Below, piece after piece: positions 44,130-56,355 of a stretch of DNA of 64,000 nucleotides (positions are counted from its first letter, which is position 1; each line of letters begins with the position of its first letter). The notes under the pieces were generated by a model. It was not told where the DNA came from, ran no database searches, and saw nothing but the letters and a program-made list of their open reading frames with translations. Origin of the DNA: Flaveria trinervia (Eukaryota > Streptophyta > Magnoliopsida > Asterales > Asteraceae); contig CM046452.1 in assembly GCA_025506515.1 (NCBI GenBank), positions 69,892,580 to 69,956,579 of the forward strand, written 5' to 3'. The translations under genes were made by a program, and so were the position numbers.

Positions 44130-46456
44130 TGTCACACCCCGACCAAAGCGGCGGAACATGTCGGGACGCAACTAAGATTGTTCAAATGCACACGACACTA
44201 TTAAAGTGACAATATTAAATCAACTCATTCATTTCATAACATGTTCTTACAAATACAAGAAAATAAATAGTTCTTAACTAATAACCTAACGGTCCAAAAT
44301 AAAGTAACGTCTTTAATCTTCAATCAAGCGATAATCAAACCTGTAGCATTGCATAAAATATGTTTTGTCAACATGTATGTTGGTGATCAATTCCATGACT
44401 TTATAAATATAATATAAGGCAAAAATCCACAACTCAAATATATGAAGCCGTAAATAAAAGTGACAATTGAGGTATATCAATCATAAATAAATGAGGCTCC
44501 TTTCTAATTGATAAAACTACCATATTACAAGGAGGAGCGTATGATCATACTTATTGAGGATGAGGATGAGGATGAGGCTAAACGATCAAAAGCAATAAAC
44601 ATGTAGCAATTAATCATATGAGATATATAACATACAATTGGACAATTATTCTAAGCAACACATAACCTAGAGGTTGTGGATTGAGGAACTAGATGTTAAA
44701 TCATTTTTTGGTTGAGTAAGTATGCTTGCTACCCCCAATGTATAGAGGAGAAAACGGGGATGAAATTACTGACATGGAATAAAATGACGTTGATGAATAA
44801 ATTTGAATAAAATCCTCAAGTAAGCGAGTCCGACGGTTTTAACGTGTGTGTCCTAGATTGAAAGATCTTGAGTAAGTATTGAGTCTTGGAGATGAAATAT
44901 AAATGGTATAAAAGTTCATAAAAATAAGGCTTGGGTTTTCGGGAGTTTTAGTTATATTTTACAAAGTGTGTTTAAATAACGTAAGTATAAAATGAGTTTT
45001 ACAAGAAAACGGGTCCTTGATGTTTAGTTTTACTCAACCATTGTTAAGTTTTACATATGAGAATTGTTTTAGTGCTAGTATGCACGATCCTATTAATGTA
45101 AGCATCAAGGTCCGACTTACACTATCTTAAACCCGAGTTTGAGACTTTAATTAATAAAGAAATTCGCTTAAACCCGATCTTAGCATAAAACCAAGTTGGT
45201 TCCGTCATACCATAATATTATTAATACAAATAACATAAAGTGAAACATAAGTTAAAAAAAGTTAGGAAAGATTTTTCTTTTGGCGTTTTGAACGGTGACT
45301 AGCTCGTTAAGACGATAAGTTCGACTTTTACTCGGGTTTATTTTTACCCGAAAGTTGGTTTGAGCTAATATTTGTTCTAACACTTCCAAAATCTTAAGTA
45401 ATATGAGTAATATAAAGTAAAACATAACTAAAAAGATAGGTTGAACTTTTGGTGGTTTGAACATTGACTAACTCGTTAAAACGGGTGTTCGATTTTACTC
45501 CGTTTTACTCGGTTTTTACCCGAAACTTGGGTTCAAGCCAAGATTTGTTCTACACCTCCATATCAACCATATAATAACTAAAATATCAAGAAAAACTCAG
45601 ATCTAAAGTGTTTGATGTAACATGGTCACTTAAAAGTTATTTAAAGTGCTTAAACGAGCGTTCGGTTTGGTTCGGTCTTTGACTCGGTATGAACCCGAGG
45701 ATGGTTACCACATGTCCAAAACCATTGAACTAAAAATAAGGTATAACTTCCAGATCTAAACTCAAATAAGAAAATTAAGCGAGTAAACTTTCCGAAAACG
45801 ACCCAAACGGGTCTAAAATGCATAAATATGAGTTTGAATGCCCACGAGACTTAAATAAAGATGAAAATGGTTTTGTGAACATAAAATAACTTAGAAAAAC
45901 TGAAAATAACCAAAATTACATACCCGAAATGATTTGAAATGCAAAATTCGATTCTGTTGACTTTTTAAAGTCAAACTTAAGCAAAACTAGCTAGAACAAC
46001 TTACAAGATCAAAACTTTTGGGAGAAGAAGATGAAAATGTGCAGGTGAAATGGTTAAGAATGAGTGGTATTTATAGGGAAAGATTAGGGTTTGAGGAAAT
46101 GGGTAATGCGTTTGTCCGGTGGGTAAAAGGATGCACTTTGATTATTTTATTTAAAATAAATTTTAATTTAAATAAATTATGACCATGTATCTACATGTTT
46201 GGAGGATTCTAGAATAGTTATGGGTTAGGTCTTGGTTGGTTTGGATGGTTAAAATACAAGTCCGGACCTTAAACGAACCGAAAACGTTAAAAAAACTGAT
46301 TTTGCTTAAACGAACCGTGGGTCACGCCAAGTATGAAACATGATTACAACATAAAATCCATCATTTTATTAATATTCAAAGATCCGAAGACCAAAACGAG
46401 TCAGGTTTACAATACAGGATAACAAATACAAAGCTAGTCGAAAATGACGAATGTCA
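44130..46456 (-). mobile_element. Gypsy 5' LTR
   Basis: Full-length partner of 16065-18375. The outer end reads GAATGTCAGA before target duplication GACAT (46459-46463), slightly altered from the GAATGTACA of the other LTR, so the last bases are uncertain. A TATA box (minus strand CTATAAATAC) lies at 46067-46076. Confidence 0.92.
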
Positions 46457-46458
46457 GA

Positions 46459-47180
46459 GACATATGGTCCAACCAGGCGAACAAATGAATAACAAGCCTA
46501 ATTTGCTTAGTGAGCTGGAAGCTATTCGGTTCAACATCACAAATGAGGTTTGTTTTTGTAAATCCTGATTTTCAACACCGATAAAGCCAATACCTTTTTC
46601 AACTTTAGGCAGTTTAAATATTTGGGTAATATTTCAGGATATAGTCTTGATACCTTATGAGGAGTACAAGGCATATAAACGTCAAAAAATATTTTTTTCG
46701 CAGGTGGTCTAGATGAACTTTAATTAGCATAGTATCATGAGCTGGAAAGGGGTCCCAAAAGCTCTTAATCATAAAACTTGATGAAGTGGATGAGCAGGAA
46801 CAACTAAAATGATTGGGTCTAGGGGAATCACACAAAGATCATACCGCAAAAGATATGAAAAATACATCAGAATATGGGAAAAAGACATCTAGAAACCCTC
46901 TGTACTAGGGACATCAATCCTGCTTTCACAATTCTAGACCAAACAAATCTTATTGTTTATGAAGAAGATGTTGATGAACCTTTGAATGCATTCTCAGATG
47001 TATGTATTCCTTCTTCTTCTTCTTCGGATACTGTATACCTTCATCAACATTGATGGGAGTGACACACCCAGCTTAATATGCTAAGTATAAAAATGTCAAA
47101 TATGTTGGCATATATTTCAAATGTGATTGACCGTTTATAAATAAGTACTTGCATCAATATTAACTTTCGCATCTTTTTCA
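46459..47180 (+). repeat. PMD repeat tail resuming after gypsy insertion
   Basis: It picks up exactly where 16064 stops: GACATATGGTCCAACCAGGC, then GAGCTGGAAGC, GAGGAGTACAAGGCATATAA, ACCAAACAAATC and ATTGATGGGAGTGACACAC. It parallels 14060-14790. No intact frame. Confidence 0.7.
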
Positions 47181-47184
47181 GATG

Positions 47185-47998
47185 TGTCTATGTTGGACTT
47201 ATACAAGACTAATATACGGGGTATATGCAATTAACTCTAGATAAAAACATATACACCTCTTTGCAACTGATCAGCGTGTCTTGAGTTATTACTTTTCCTT
47301 AGACTATCCAAACTGAGTTTGGGTTTGGGTTTGGGTTTGTACAAATGTCCTACGCACAAATAAATAACACCAGCCCTAGTTATGTGTTGGCCCATTGCAT
47401 AACTTATTCGCATTGCGTATTGGACAGTTAGTCGACTTTTATTGACTTATGCTACCTTTTCTTTCTGTAAATTTGTAAGGCTTGTTGATTTGCTATTTTT
47501 TTACATATACAAACTATGAAATGGGTAATTGTGTTTTCTTATTAATGATTTTCCATTAATTTTTTTGTAACACTTTTGTTTTGTATCAATTTCAGAAAGT
47601 AGGAACAAGCTTTGACATTAACTGGACATGGGTTACGGATCATAGGGTCCTACAAAAACTTGAATGATCTTTTTTTCATGCAATAGCGAATATGAAAGCT
47701 TACAAATAGTGTTACATGTTTCAAACTTTCATTAGAGATTGCTATGACAACCAGAGAAGAGCATTCATATTTAGCCGTAACAAAGACATTCGGTTATATT
47801 TTGGCCTAGAAGATGTTTTCGCCATTTCAATAATCCCAGTTGATCGGAAACCAATTATTTGTAATGATATACTTGGTGAGGAGCTTTGCATTAATATTCT
47901 TGGATTTTATAAACTTCACAAAAATAAAAACTGCAGGTATTAAAGTTTGGCTGAGAGAGAAGTTTGAAAAAGTTCTAGTAAACCCAACAGTGATGTTT
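47185..47998 (+). pseudogene. PMD repeat copy C (arm 1 of inverted duplication)
   Basis: Direct copy of about 12850-13650. The 75-aa frame at 47716-47943 carries FIRDCYDNQRRAFIFSRNKD and YFGLEDVFAISIIPVDRKPI, the clearest PMD LEDV...PVD block in the window, followed by VWLREKFEKVLVNPT in another frame. It stops at 47998, where the inverted arm begins. Confidence 0.6.
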
Positions 47999-48009
47999 GA
48001 AAAGAATCT

Positions 48010-48850
48010 TACAAACTTTTGTTTTTTATTTTTATGAAACTTTTTCAAACTTCTCTCTAAGCCAAACTTTTGACACCTGTAATTTTTTAATTTTATAAAG
48101 TTTATAAGATCCGAGCATATTAGTGTAAAGCACCTCAACATGTATATCATTACAAACAACTAGTTTCCATCAACTGGGGTTATTAATATACGAAAACATC
48201 TTCTAGGCCAAAATATAAATGAATGTCTCTGTTAGGGCCATATATGAATGCTCTTCTCTGGTTTTTATAGCAATCCCTAATGAAAGTTTGAAACATGTGA
48301 CATTGTTTGTAAGCTTTCATATTTGTAATTGCATGAAAGAAAGATCCTTCAAGTTTTTGTAGAACCCTATGATCCGCAACCCATGGGTGGTTAAAGTCAA
48401 AGCGTGTTCTTGCTTTCTAAGTTGATACAAAACAAAAGTTTGACAAAAAAATTATGGAAACACATCAATGAGAAAACACCATTACTCATTTCATAGTTTG
48501 TATATGTAGAAAGAAAATAGCGAATCAACAAGCCTGCAAACTCACTGTAAAAGGTAGCATAAGTCAACTAAATTCGACTAAGTGTCCAATATGTAATGCA
48601 AATAAGTTATGCAATGGGCTTGCACATAACTAGGGCCTACTACTAGGGTGTTATTTATTTGTGTGTAGAACATTTGATCAAACCCAAACCCAGTTTGGAT
48701 AGTGTAAGGTTAAGTAATAAGTCAAGATGGAAAAGAGGTGTATATGTTTTTATCAAGAGTTAATTGCATATACCCCATGTATTAGTTTTGTATAAGTCCA
48801 GCATAGACAGACTAATACCCCGGGTTTGAACAAATGTCATGTGCACAAAT
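48010..48850 (-). pseudogene. PMD repeat copy D (arm 2, inverted)
   Basis: Reverse complement of 47185-47990 with moderate divergence: for example the block TTGCATGAAAGAAAGATCCTTC, split here as TTGCATGAAA and GATCCTTCAAG, mirrors 47650-47690. Together the arms form an inverted repeat of about 0.8 kb per arm with almost no spacer. The arms differ at many sites, so it is not a fresh palindrome. Confidence 0.7.
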
Positions 48851-49672
48851 AAATAATGCACTGGATACGTCCTGTTACATTAATACTTGAAAGACTAGAA
48901 TTTTTAGAACCCATAGGTTGTACCAGGAAATTTTTAAATAAGTTGGAAGGGTCCATGAAATCCTCCCGGTCCTGGATTATATAAAAAATGAGTAACGGTA
49001 CCAATTTTGGTATATGGGTACGTGTATCGGTATCGTTATTCGGTACCCAATACCTATTTTGTACCCGTTACATCCACAACATTATTCTTTTGGCTTGTTG
49101 CATGGTTCATGTTTGTTTACAGTACCTAGTACTTGTTTTTGTACCCGTTACCCGATACATGTTTGGTACCCAATACCTCTAAAAATTTATAATAACTAAA
49201 CAAAAACAAAATATCAAAAAAGCAACCATATGTCCACCAAAAATAGTATATAGACTTGACTATGCATTCTAAATATAAGAAATCCCACTTATTCTTACCA
49301 CTTATCAGTTGTGAAACATTGACAAAAAAAATAGTAAGTTGATTTTGCTTCATGGTGATGAGTTTCACCCCAAAATAATATATACCAATATAATTAATAC
49401 CAATACCAAAAGTTTCAAAATATCAAAGAAAGTTAATCTTAGATTTGATCACTACGTTGTTCCTTTTTTTTTCAAAATAGGCTATTCGTATTTTGGTACT
49501 ATCGTGCACCATACGGGACTTTTGGGTAAAGTACCGGTACGAGTACCGGTACCGACGAGTACCGATCTCGAAATATAAGGAAATCATGTACCGGTACCTT
49601 ATACATATCGGTACCAATTCATTTTCGGTATCGGTATGGTACGGGGTACCGGGTACCAAATGCTCATCCCTA
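48851..49672 (-). mobile_element. hAT-like terminal region with GGTACC-type repeats
   Basis: On the minus strand the segment starts TAGGGATGAGCATTTGGTAC at 49672, a start typical of plant hAT-type elements. It runs through many copies of GGTACC, GTACCGGTAC and GGTATCGGTA, then joins the 5' part of the PMD repeat (48420-48850). The eight bases after its end (GTATTAGG, 49673-49680) match the undisturbed PMD tail near 14511. The other terminus is not identified, so class and extent are tentative. Confidence 0.45.
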
Positions 49673-49967
49673 GTATTAGGGACACCAATCCTGCTTTTAC
49701 TCTTCCACTTGAACTAGACCAAACAAATCTCATTGTTTATGAAGAAGAAGATGCTGATGAACCTTTGAGTGCATTCTCAGATGCCGCTGGTAATATTCAT
49801 ATATATGCTCCTTTTTATCAGTCAAACACATCTAAGATATTTGACAGCATATTGACATTTGTATACTTTATAGGTAAAGCTTGTTACGAACCTTTGAATA
49901 TATTCTCTAACCTTCTTCTAGTACATTCTTTAACCTTTGAGTGCATTCTCAGATGTTGTTGGTAATA
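49673..49967 (+). repeat. PMD repeat tail, further copy
   Basis: TTAGGGACACCAATCCTGCT and TGAACTAGACCAAACAAATC match 14513-14570 and 46910-46950. Two partial copies of CCTTTGAGTGCATTCTCAGA are present (about 49761 and 49928). No open frame beyond about 100 residues. It is interrupted at 49968. Confidence 0.65.
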
Positions 49968-50030
49968 TCATACTAGTGGGTGCCCGCGCGCGTTGCGGCG
50001 CATGTGTCATTTTAAATGAATGAAGGGTAC
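49968..50030 (+). mobile_element. Helitron-like 5' terminus (candidate)
   Basis: After A, the sequence TCATACTAGTGGGTGCCCG continues into a GC-rich hairpin-prone CGCGCGCGTTGCGGCG. Plant Helitron starts commonly have A|TC followed by a CCCGYGC-type block. The PMD tail is broken here and similar tail sequence resumes near 55455, so about 5.5 kb could be an insertion. No CTRR end with a hairpin was recognised. Confidence 0.35.
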
Positions 50031-50292
50031 GTTGTAGTCGTGAATGTGGCGTAAGAGTTTAAAATGATTATTTTGTTGTTTTAGGGTTGCGAATTATGAT
50101 GCGGCCGTACGTAGGCAGAGGAACACATTGGTTTAGTAAACATAGAAGCGAATATTTATTCATAATCCAAAAGGCAATGTCTTTTGAGAAAACTGAAAGT
50201 TATGGTGTAGCTTTTTAAATGGAAATGCATAAATTATTTCGAAACATGACATAGTAATACGGTCGGCTTCAGGCAATGATGCGTTACGCAGG

Positions 50293-50984
50293 TCATGGTT
50301 TGTCATAAGTTTTGCACAACTCAATTATCTCGTCCATATGAGTTGTCCACCATTCGTCATCCCAAGCATCTGTAGTAGGTTCCTTGTGCCCATCTTCGAT
50401 TACATTTTTGGATGTGGAAGGGGTTTCCTGTTTTTTGTCCTTCTTTACCGTGTGGTTATTTGTTGAGGAGGGGATGCTGAGACAAAATAATTTTCGGTTA
50501 GTAAGTATTAATGTCACATGCAATGAGTGTTGTTGAGTGTGTATATGTGTGGCTACATATAGGTACATGTATGTGTATATGTATGCAAAAATATATATTT
50601 GTTTATATAAAGCTGCATGGTAAGAGGTGGTTTGCACGTACCGGTTGGTGTTGTTTTAGGGTATTTCTTTCTTTCATTCGTGGCTGCTTTGTGGTCCTTT
50701 AAATCTTCGGTAGGCAAATTAGGTGGTGGCCTTTTTTTCTCCTGCTTGCCTTTGTAGCGATGGTGTAATTTTTTATCTAATAATGACATAGGTAGCGTGG
50801 TAGTATGTGCTAAAACGGGGGGGATTGTACGTAGCGTACCGACTGTATTTGGATGCATTTTGACTGTACCATCCATGTTGTGTTTGTGGATCTGTGGAGC
50901 AAAGGGGAAAAGTTTAGTTATGTGTGTATACACATTGAATGCTGAGATTACGTATTGAATTTCTGGTATTAGATCCATAATCAA
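50293..50984 (-). CDS. Two exon-like frames of an unrecognised gene
   Basis: The minus strand shows an upstream frame (about 50890-50640) with NTVGTLRTIPPVLAHTTTLP and LLDKKLHHRYKGKQEKKRPP. A GT donor lies at about 50640. An intron-like AT-rich stretch of about 160 bp has an acceptor CTCAG near 50480. A second frame (to 50293) has QETPSTSKNVIEDGHKEPTT and WDDEWWTTHMDEIIELCKTY. The two frames do not join in phase at the obvious sites, so this may be a fragment. I do not recognise the family. A Helitron-linked RPA-like tail was considered but nothing specific supports it. Confidence 0.3.
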
Positions 50985-53900
50985 AGAAGTGTTTGTTATT
51001 ATTGCAGAAGCAATGAAACAAAAGATACGATAGAGCTAGGACAGTTATTGTATGAGGTCTACCCAGTGCTAGATGCAGAGGCACATAATAAATCGATATG
51101 AACATTATGAGCTGTGTAGTTTGACTTTCATGGGTCAAACAAGTCATTTGTTAAACAAATGTCAAGTGAAACAAATTGTTGTTATTATAGGTTCTTTTAA
51201 TAAATAAATGGCCCTGTCAAAATGTAAAAAAGGTACATTTTCTAACTTCATTGAATTGTAATGTAGATTTCACAAATACTTAAACAATTTTCATGAACAG
51301 ATTTAAATCCAAAATTTTGCAATCCCCCTATGCTACTAAATGAGTCAACAACATCAAAACTTCAAAGTTCCTAAAAGCTTATTTATTTTACAAATAGCTG
51401 CACACACATGTTATTTATTTTACAAATGACCGGACACACACATGTTAGTTTCACTCATAAAGATAAATGGTATAATTTATATTATAAACATTTTTGAGAT
51501 ATTAATTATTTGTAATGAATTTTTACTTTCTTTGAAAAAACATTTCAGGTAGGCTCAGCCTGACCCATAGAAGAAGTTAGTTGTTTGATTAGAAGCCAAT
51601 TTGACGACCGGCTCTTTTTTTCTGCCGCAATAAATGCAAGTGTTATAAAATCTTTTTTCTTGATAAGATGATTACTCACAAGGTAGTTAAAGAAGACAGA
51701 CTTTCTAAGAATAAAGGTCATTCTCCATTCAATCTGTTATTAGAAAAATCTCTGCAAAAGGGAAAAATAAAAACAAAACATAATCAAAAGGTGATCAAAA
51801 TATGGACTAAATTAAAAAGGAAAAAAGAGCGATTGTTTCAAGATGATGAATCTTTCAAATTGACCAAAGCACTTAGGCTAGGCCTTCAAAGAAACTGGGT
51901 ATTTCTCCCATAAACACTTTACTTGTATTTTTTATGTTCTTTAAGGAAAAATAACTCCAGCACCTAAGTTGTTTGAATAATCAATTTAGCCGTTCATAAC
52001 ATGTAAATAAACACGTCTATGTGACTTCCACTATGTGCGACCTGCTTCACATGTCGTGTTCTTTATAAGCCTTTAATCTCACCCGTCTACCTCAACCGGT
52101 AGCCGGTTCATAACATGTAAAAAAACACGTCTATGTGACTTCCACTCTTTGCGACCTGTTTCACATGTCGTCCTTTTTATAAGCCTGTTCTTTTAAAAGA
52201 CTTTGGAAATGCAAACTGATAGACCCATTTAACCTATTCCCACTTAACTAACCTTTTGGCTTGACCCGTTTGAGATAAAACATAATCAAAATTGACGTAG
52301 TAATATGTATACATGACAGTATGAAAACCTCTAATATAAGAAAATATATAACTACGAAAGCTTACAAGGCACGTAACTGTGTTAAAGAGGATAAAGTGTC
52401 CGCTAAGCTTCAAATGAAGTTATTATCTGCAACGTAATACTTGTTTTTGTTAGTTTATCAACATCTTATGATACATTGTATAGTACCTTTGTTAGTTTGG
52501 TCTACCTTTGTTTTAATTGTTACAGAGAGTACATGTAGAGGGTTGTTGGGTTGTAACTAATCAGAATCTCAACAATTATAGTTTTATTAAAGAGTAATTA
52601 TATAAGCATATCATCAAATTATATGTCAAACAAAAAAATAATACATTAAAATGCATAAAGAAATTCATTTCACAAAAGATAATATTTTCATTGATCATAA
52701 TAAAAGTAAATATAATAACATAATCAATTTTAACGGTAGCTCTGGTTTGATTCTTGCAACTGATATGCAAAAAGTATGTGCATGTATCATCTTTTCTAGC
52801 TAAATACCAATCTATGGTACACAAATTTGCATGTCATGATCATCCTTAATAATTAAACTATAAGTGAAATAAGAAATTAAACTTAGGTAGGAGCACTACA
52901 ACTTTAACCACATCAAAAGAAGCCACTATAAAGCAGATGTTAGTAGTCAAATTTCTTTTGGGTAATCACCAAACTCTATATCAAAAGAGCTTATCTACTT
53001 TGGTTCATGGTAATCACCAAACTATATAACATAAGAGGTGGTGAATACAAAGATGGTTATTCGATTTGTGCGAAAGCTTATCTACTTTGGTTATGCCTTA
53101 CATGATTTATCATAGATTAGCATTGTTCTGGCCCATAAGCTTTCTATCTTTACGGGCATGATCTTTCTCCTATAGTATTACTTGTGGCATATCCTTTATA
53201 CCAGCCACATGTAGCTATCTAGGTGTTTATCGTCCCTTTTTTCTGTCCGTTAAAACAACAATCTTTGATCATTGGTCAACTTAAAATAACTGAACACATA
53301 GATAAAAAATAACCACTTTTTGCAAGCTTGGCTTTATATGAGTTATGTGCGGATAGCAGCGTAGCACATGCTTCACAATGCCATGGAAGACTTCATATAG
53401 GATAGAAAATAAAATGATCTGGTTATCAAAAACTAAGTTATTGTTTTGCCTATTAAAACTAAAGTGTTAAAACATGTCTCAATTACGAAAGAAAACAAAT
53501 TAACTCGTTTCTGCATAAATTTTGAAGAGATTTCGATTGAAATAAAGTACTTACTACAACTCAGTATTTAATCCTAAAATGTTACTTCAGCACATGATAG
53601 AGCTAAACGAAATCAATCTTATCAGTACAAAAAAGGCCTAAAAATAACCAGACACATGTGTATTGAAGTATGAATCATGTACCTCTTTAGAACAGGATAC
53701 TTAATTTCTAATAACGCAGGTTGTAGCAAAGTCCGATCCTATTAAGGAGTGTCTATGATTTGAAGATCGATTTAAGGCCTCTAAGGCTTGAGATAGCATG
53801 AAATCCATGAGCTACAGTAATGACCGTGAACAACGAACCTTTGTAATGACTGTGAACAACAATCCTTCTTTAAAAACAACTTTCAACCATAAATTAATAT

Positions 53901-54980
53901 GCTCAATTTTTAATATAATAGAGTGATTATAATGAAAATCAACATTAAAAAGGCAAACCACTAAAACAACTAACAAAATAACACAAACCATATCAAAATT
54001 TTTGCATTTCTAAGAAATTAAAATTATTATCAGATTACCTTGGAATGCTACCATACAGTTGTGTATTTGTCAAGTTTTAAGACCTTAGCATCCGGTGATC
54101 TAGAGGATAGATGAACTTCTTAGGCTAGTGGTAACTCTCTTGATATGTCGTATACACTTGATTCGTTCCCGATGACAACCACAACCTATGAAGCAATTAG
54201 TGAAATATATATAGTATCATTTGAGATGTAACAAATATTATAAACTCCCAATGACATATACTAAATAACCCTGATTATGAAATGGATGGGTACTCGATAG
54301 TTGATGCTGCTAATATGATAACATAGTGGACACCTTAGCATGCTAAAATCATAAGTATTTCATGAAATTTTCAAATGTTGCTTATATATTTCTGTAGGCT
54401 CAAGTTGCAACATGCTCTCCACAAGTGAGCATGTTTCAACAGTTTGTTATGCACTCCATATTCATTTAGATTGCAAAAAATAGCAATGCTCATAGGGCAT
54501 CACTAAGCACGTCAGCTGCCATGACATAGGAAATTTTAGAAGCATAAAGCAAGAAAACTGTCCGAATTCAAGTTAGAGCCATGTTCCATGACCAGAAGTG
54601 GTGAAAAGGGTAGGATGGGTAACAGGTCAAAACAGATCAAAAAATATAGGTATAAATTACATTTATGATGTGGGTTCACTTAGAACATAACATCAAATGA
54701 ATGAACATTGAATATAATAATTTAATTCACAACCTAATTTTCAGAAGCAAAAGTACATCGATTTCCCTAGTTAATTTAAACATTTTGGTAGTAGAATAGA
54801 CTGAATAATTGATAACCTATACTTGTTTGCTTAATCACTAGCAATTGTTTGCTTAGGCCAGTGCATATGAACACAAATAAAGAAACATAAACTTGCATTT
54901 GGGTGGATTACCAGAATTTGAACAATTAGTCACCTAATCACCTATTAAGGAGATAAAATGAACAAAACAGAACCTCAGAA
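50985..54980. other. Long non-coding stretch
   Basis: About 4 kb of AT-rich DNA without recognisable coding sequence. The only notable ORF (51668-51913, Lys-rich, 81 aa) has no known motif. It contains a ~113-bp tandem duplication at 51989-52190 and short duplicated phrases at 52950-53090 (GGTAATCACCAAACT and GCTTATCTACTTTGGTT, twice each). It may be interior of the candidate Helitron. Confidence 0.5.
51989..52190. repeat. Two-copy tandem duplication, ~113 bp period
   Basis: GCCGTTCATAACATGTAA (51989) and GCCGGTTCATAACATGTAA (52102) each lead into ACACGTCTATGTGACTTCC and TTCACATGTCGT. The copies are clearly related, with about ten differences. Confidence 0.9.
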
Positions 54981-54986
54981 ACATAG

Positions 54987-55297
54987 ACCAGCAAGAAACA
55001 AACTAATCTACGAATGCGAAAGGGAAGAAAATTTTAATGGGTGAAATTGAAATTAAAGGTAAGGTAGGGAATGTGGGTCAGAAGTCATACCTTTGTGTTT
55101 CAGATGATGTCGATGGTGGAATTGCAGATGAAACATTGACCAGCAAGAAACAAACTGATCTACGAATCAAACATTGAACAAAAGCGAAAGGGAAGAAACT
55201 TTTAATGGGTGAAATTGGAATTGAAGGTAACGCAGGGAATGGGGGTCAGAAGTCATACCTTTGTGTTTGTGATGATGTCGATGGTGGAATTGCAGAT
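54987..55297. repeat. Two-copy tandem duplication, ~150 bp
   Basis: CAGCAAGAAACAAACTRATC begins each copy (54989 and 55141). Both continue through GGGAAGAAAMTTTTAATGGG, CAGAAGTCATACCTTTGTGT and GATGATGTCGATGGTGGAAT. The second copy contains a small insertion (AAACATTGAACAAAA). Confidence 0.9.
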
Positions 55298-55485
55298 GGG
55301 TGTGCACTGAATAATATGGGCGACGTTTGGGAGAGGAGAATGAAGTCTTCAGTAGTAACGATCAGCCCATTGAAGGCCACATCCGTCTGCGTTCCCAGGG
55401 GAAGCTGCAAATGGCGGTTGGGATAGGTCGATTGGGGTGGCCGGTATTTGATTGTAAGCATATTGACCATTTGTATACTTTGCAT
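55246..55485 (-). CDS. Short open frame of unknown origin
   Basis: A 79-aa minus-strand frame, Ser/Thr/Pro-rich (LIVTTEDFILLSQTSP and SAHPSAIPPSTSSQTQRYDF). Its end coincides with a possible splice donor (CAAAG|GTATGA on the minus strand). It could be a first exon captured from a gene, or chance. No family recognised. Confidence 0.2.
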   Translation of the reverse strand: MQSIQMVNMLTIKYRPPQSTYPNRHLQLPLGTQTDVAFNGLIVTTEDFILLSQTSPILFSAHPSAIPPSTSSQTQRYDF

Positions 55486-55905
55486 AGTTTGCAGCTAAAG
55501 CTTGTTATGAACCTTCCTGTACATTCTCCAAAGGAAAAACGGTGGTCGATGTTGATCCGTCTAACCAAACTGAAACATGGGCGGATGAGGAATGTTTGAG
55601 TGCATTTGTTTCAAAGATCAAAGCCAAAAGGTCGTTTTCCCAAGCAAATTCTATTACCATTCCTAAAAAAGCAAATTCTATTACCATTCCTAAAAAAGAT
55701 CAGAAGGCAATATTCACGCAAATACTTATTTATAATCGGCCAATCACATCTGAAATATTTGCCAGCATATTTGACATGTTTATACTTAGCAGATGAAGTT
55801 GGTGTGTCACTCCAATCAACGATAATGAAGGTATACAGAATCCAAAGAAGAAGAAGCAATACATACATCTGAAATATTTGCCAGCATATTTGACATGTTA
55901 CATAA
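55450..55905. repeat. PMD repeat tail fragments, rearranged
   Basis: 55455-55530 resembles 49850-49910 (CATTTGTATACTTT, AAAGCTTGTTA). 55562-55720 is the inverted form of about 14805-14905 (CAAACTGAAACATGGG, GAATGTTTGAGTGCATTTG). A 27-bp unit, GCAAATTCTATTACCATTCC plus A-rich end, occurs twice at 55643-55697. CATCTGAAATATTTGCCAGC occurs at 55747 and 55866. Confidence 0.6.
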
Positions 55906-56355
55906 ACTTATGAAAAAAGTCAGCTTTCATGTTAGTCATTAGCTAAAATACTAGCATTTGGAAGAGTACCGACCATAATCCTGTTTTAGCTTACTTTTAT
56001 GCTTCGATGTCAAGTAAAATGTTTAATCATGAATAGGATTACAAACCTACATAAATCGCTCAAGAGTCGTTCAGAACACCAGAGAAATTAAGTATAATAG
56101 ATACTGAAGTAAAATGTTAGTAAACATACATCCACATCGCGTACACCAAATTCTTTTGAGTGCTCCTGTAGATAAGAATTTATTTCATTATCATCTTCCC
56201 TCCGGAATATATCCCAAAGAGCACCAAATGTTTTCCCTATATCTCCTTTGTATCTGCAATTGTCACTTTCGTGTTGTGTGTCAATATATTCACCTAAAAA
56301 TTTATACTCGTCAAAATTGACACTAACGGTACAAATATGCTAATTCAGGATTAAA

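Larger units (their letters stand above)
16065..46458 (-). mobile_element. Ty3/gypsy retrotransposon, decayed, split by nested Copia DNA
   Basis: Two ~2.3 kb LTRs (16065-18375, 44130-46456) enclose a minus-strand primer binding site, leader, gag, protease, RT, RNase H and integrase in that order (PR-RT-RH-INT is the Ty3/gypsy order). GACAT flanks both ends. A 20.3 kb Copia array (22679-42996) interrupts gag. Without it the element would be about 10.1 kb. The LTR length, tRNA-Met primer and pol text resemble chromovirus-type (Del/Tekay-like) elements, but I cannot see a chromodomain, so the lineage is unsettled. The LTRs differ at many positions, so this insertion is older than the Copia array inside it. 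Confidence 0.9.

Noticed and set aside
48988..49199. ORFs over the GTACC-rich region
   Set aside because: They translate a simple-sequence tract (repeated Tyr/Gly/Thr codons). Not a gene.
51668..51913. 81-aa Lys-rich ORF as a gene
   Set aside because: AT-rich composition explains the Lys content. No motif, no homologue recognised, no promoter evidence.
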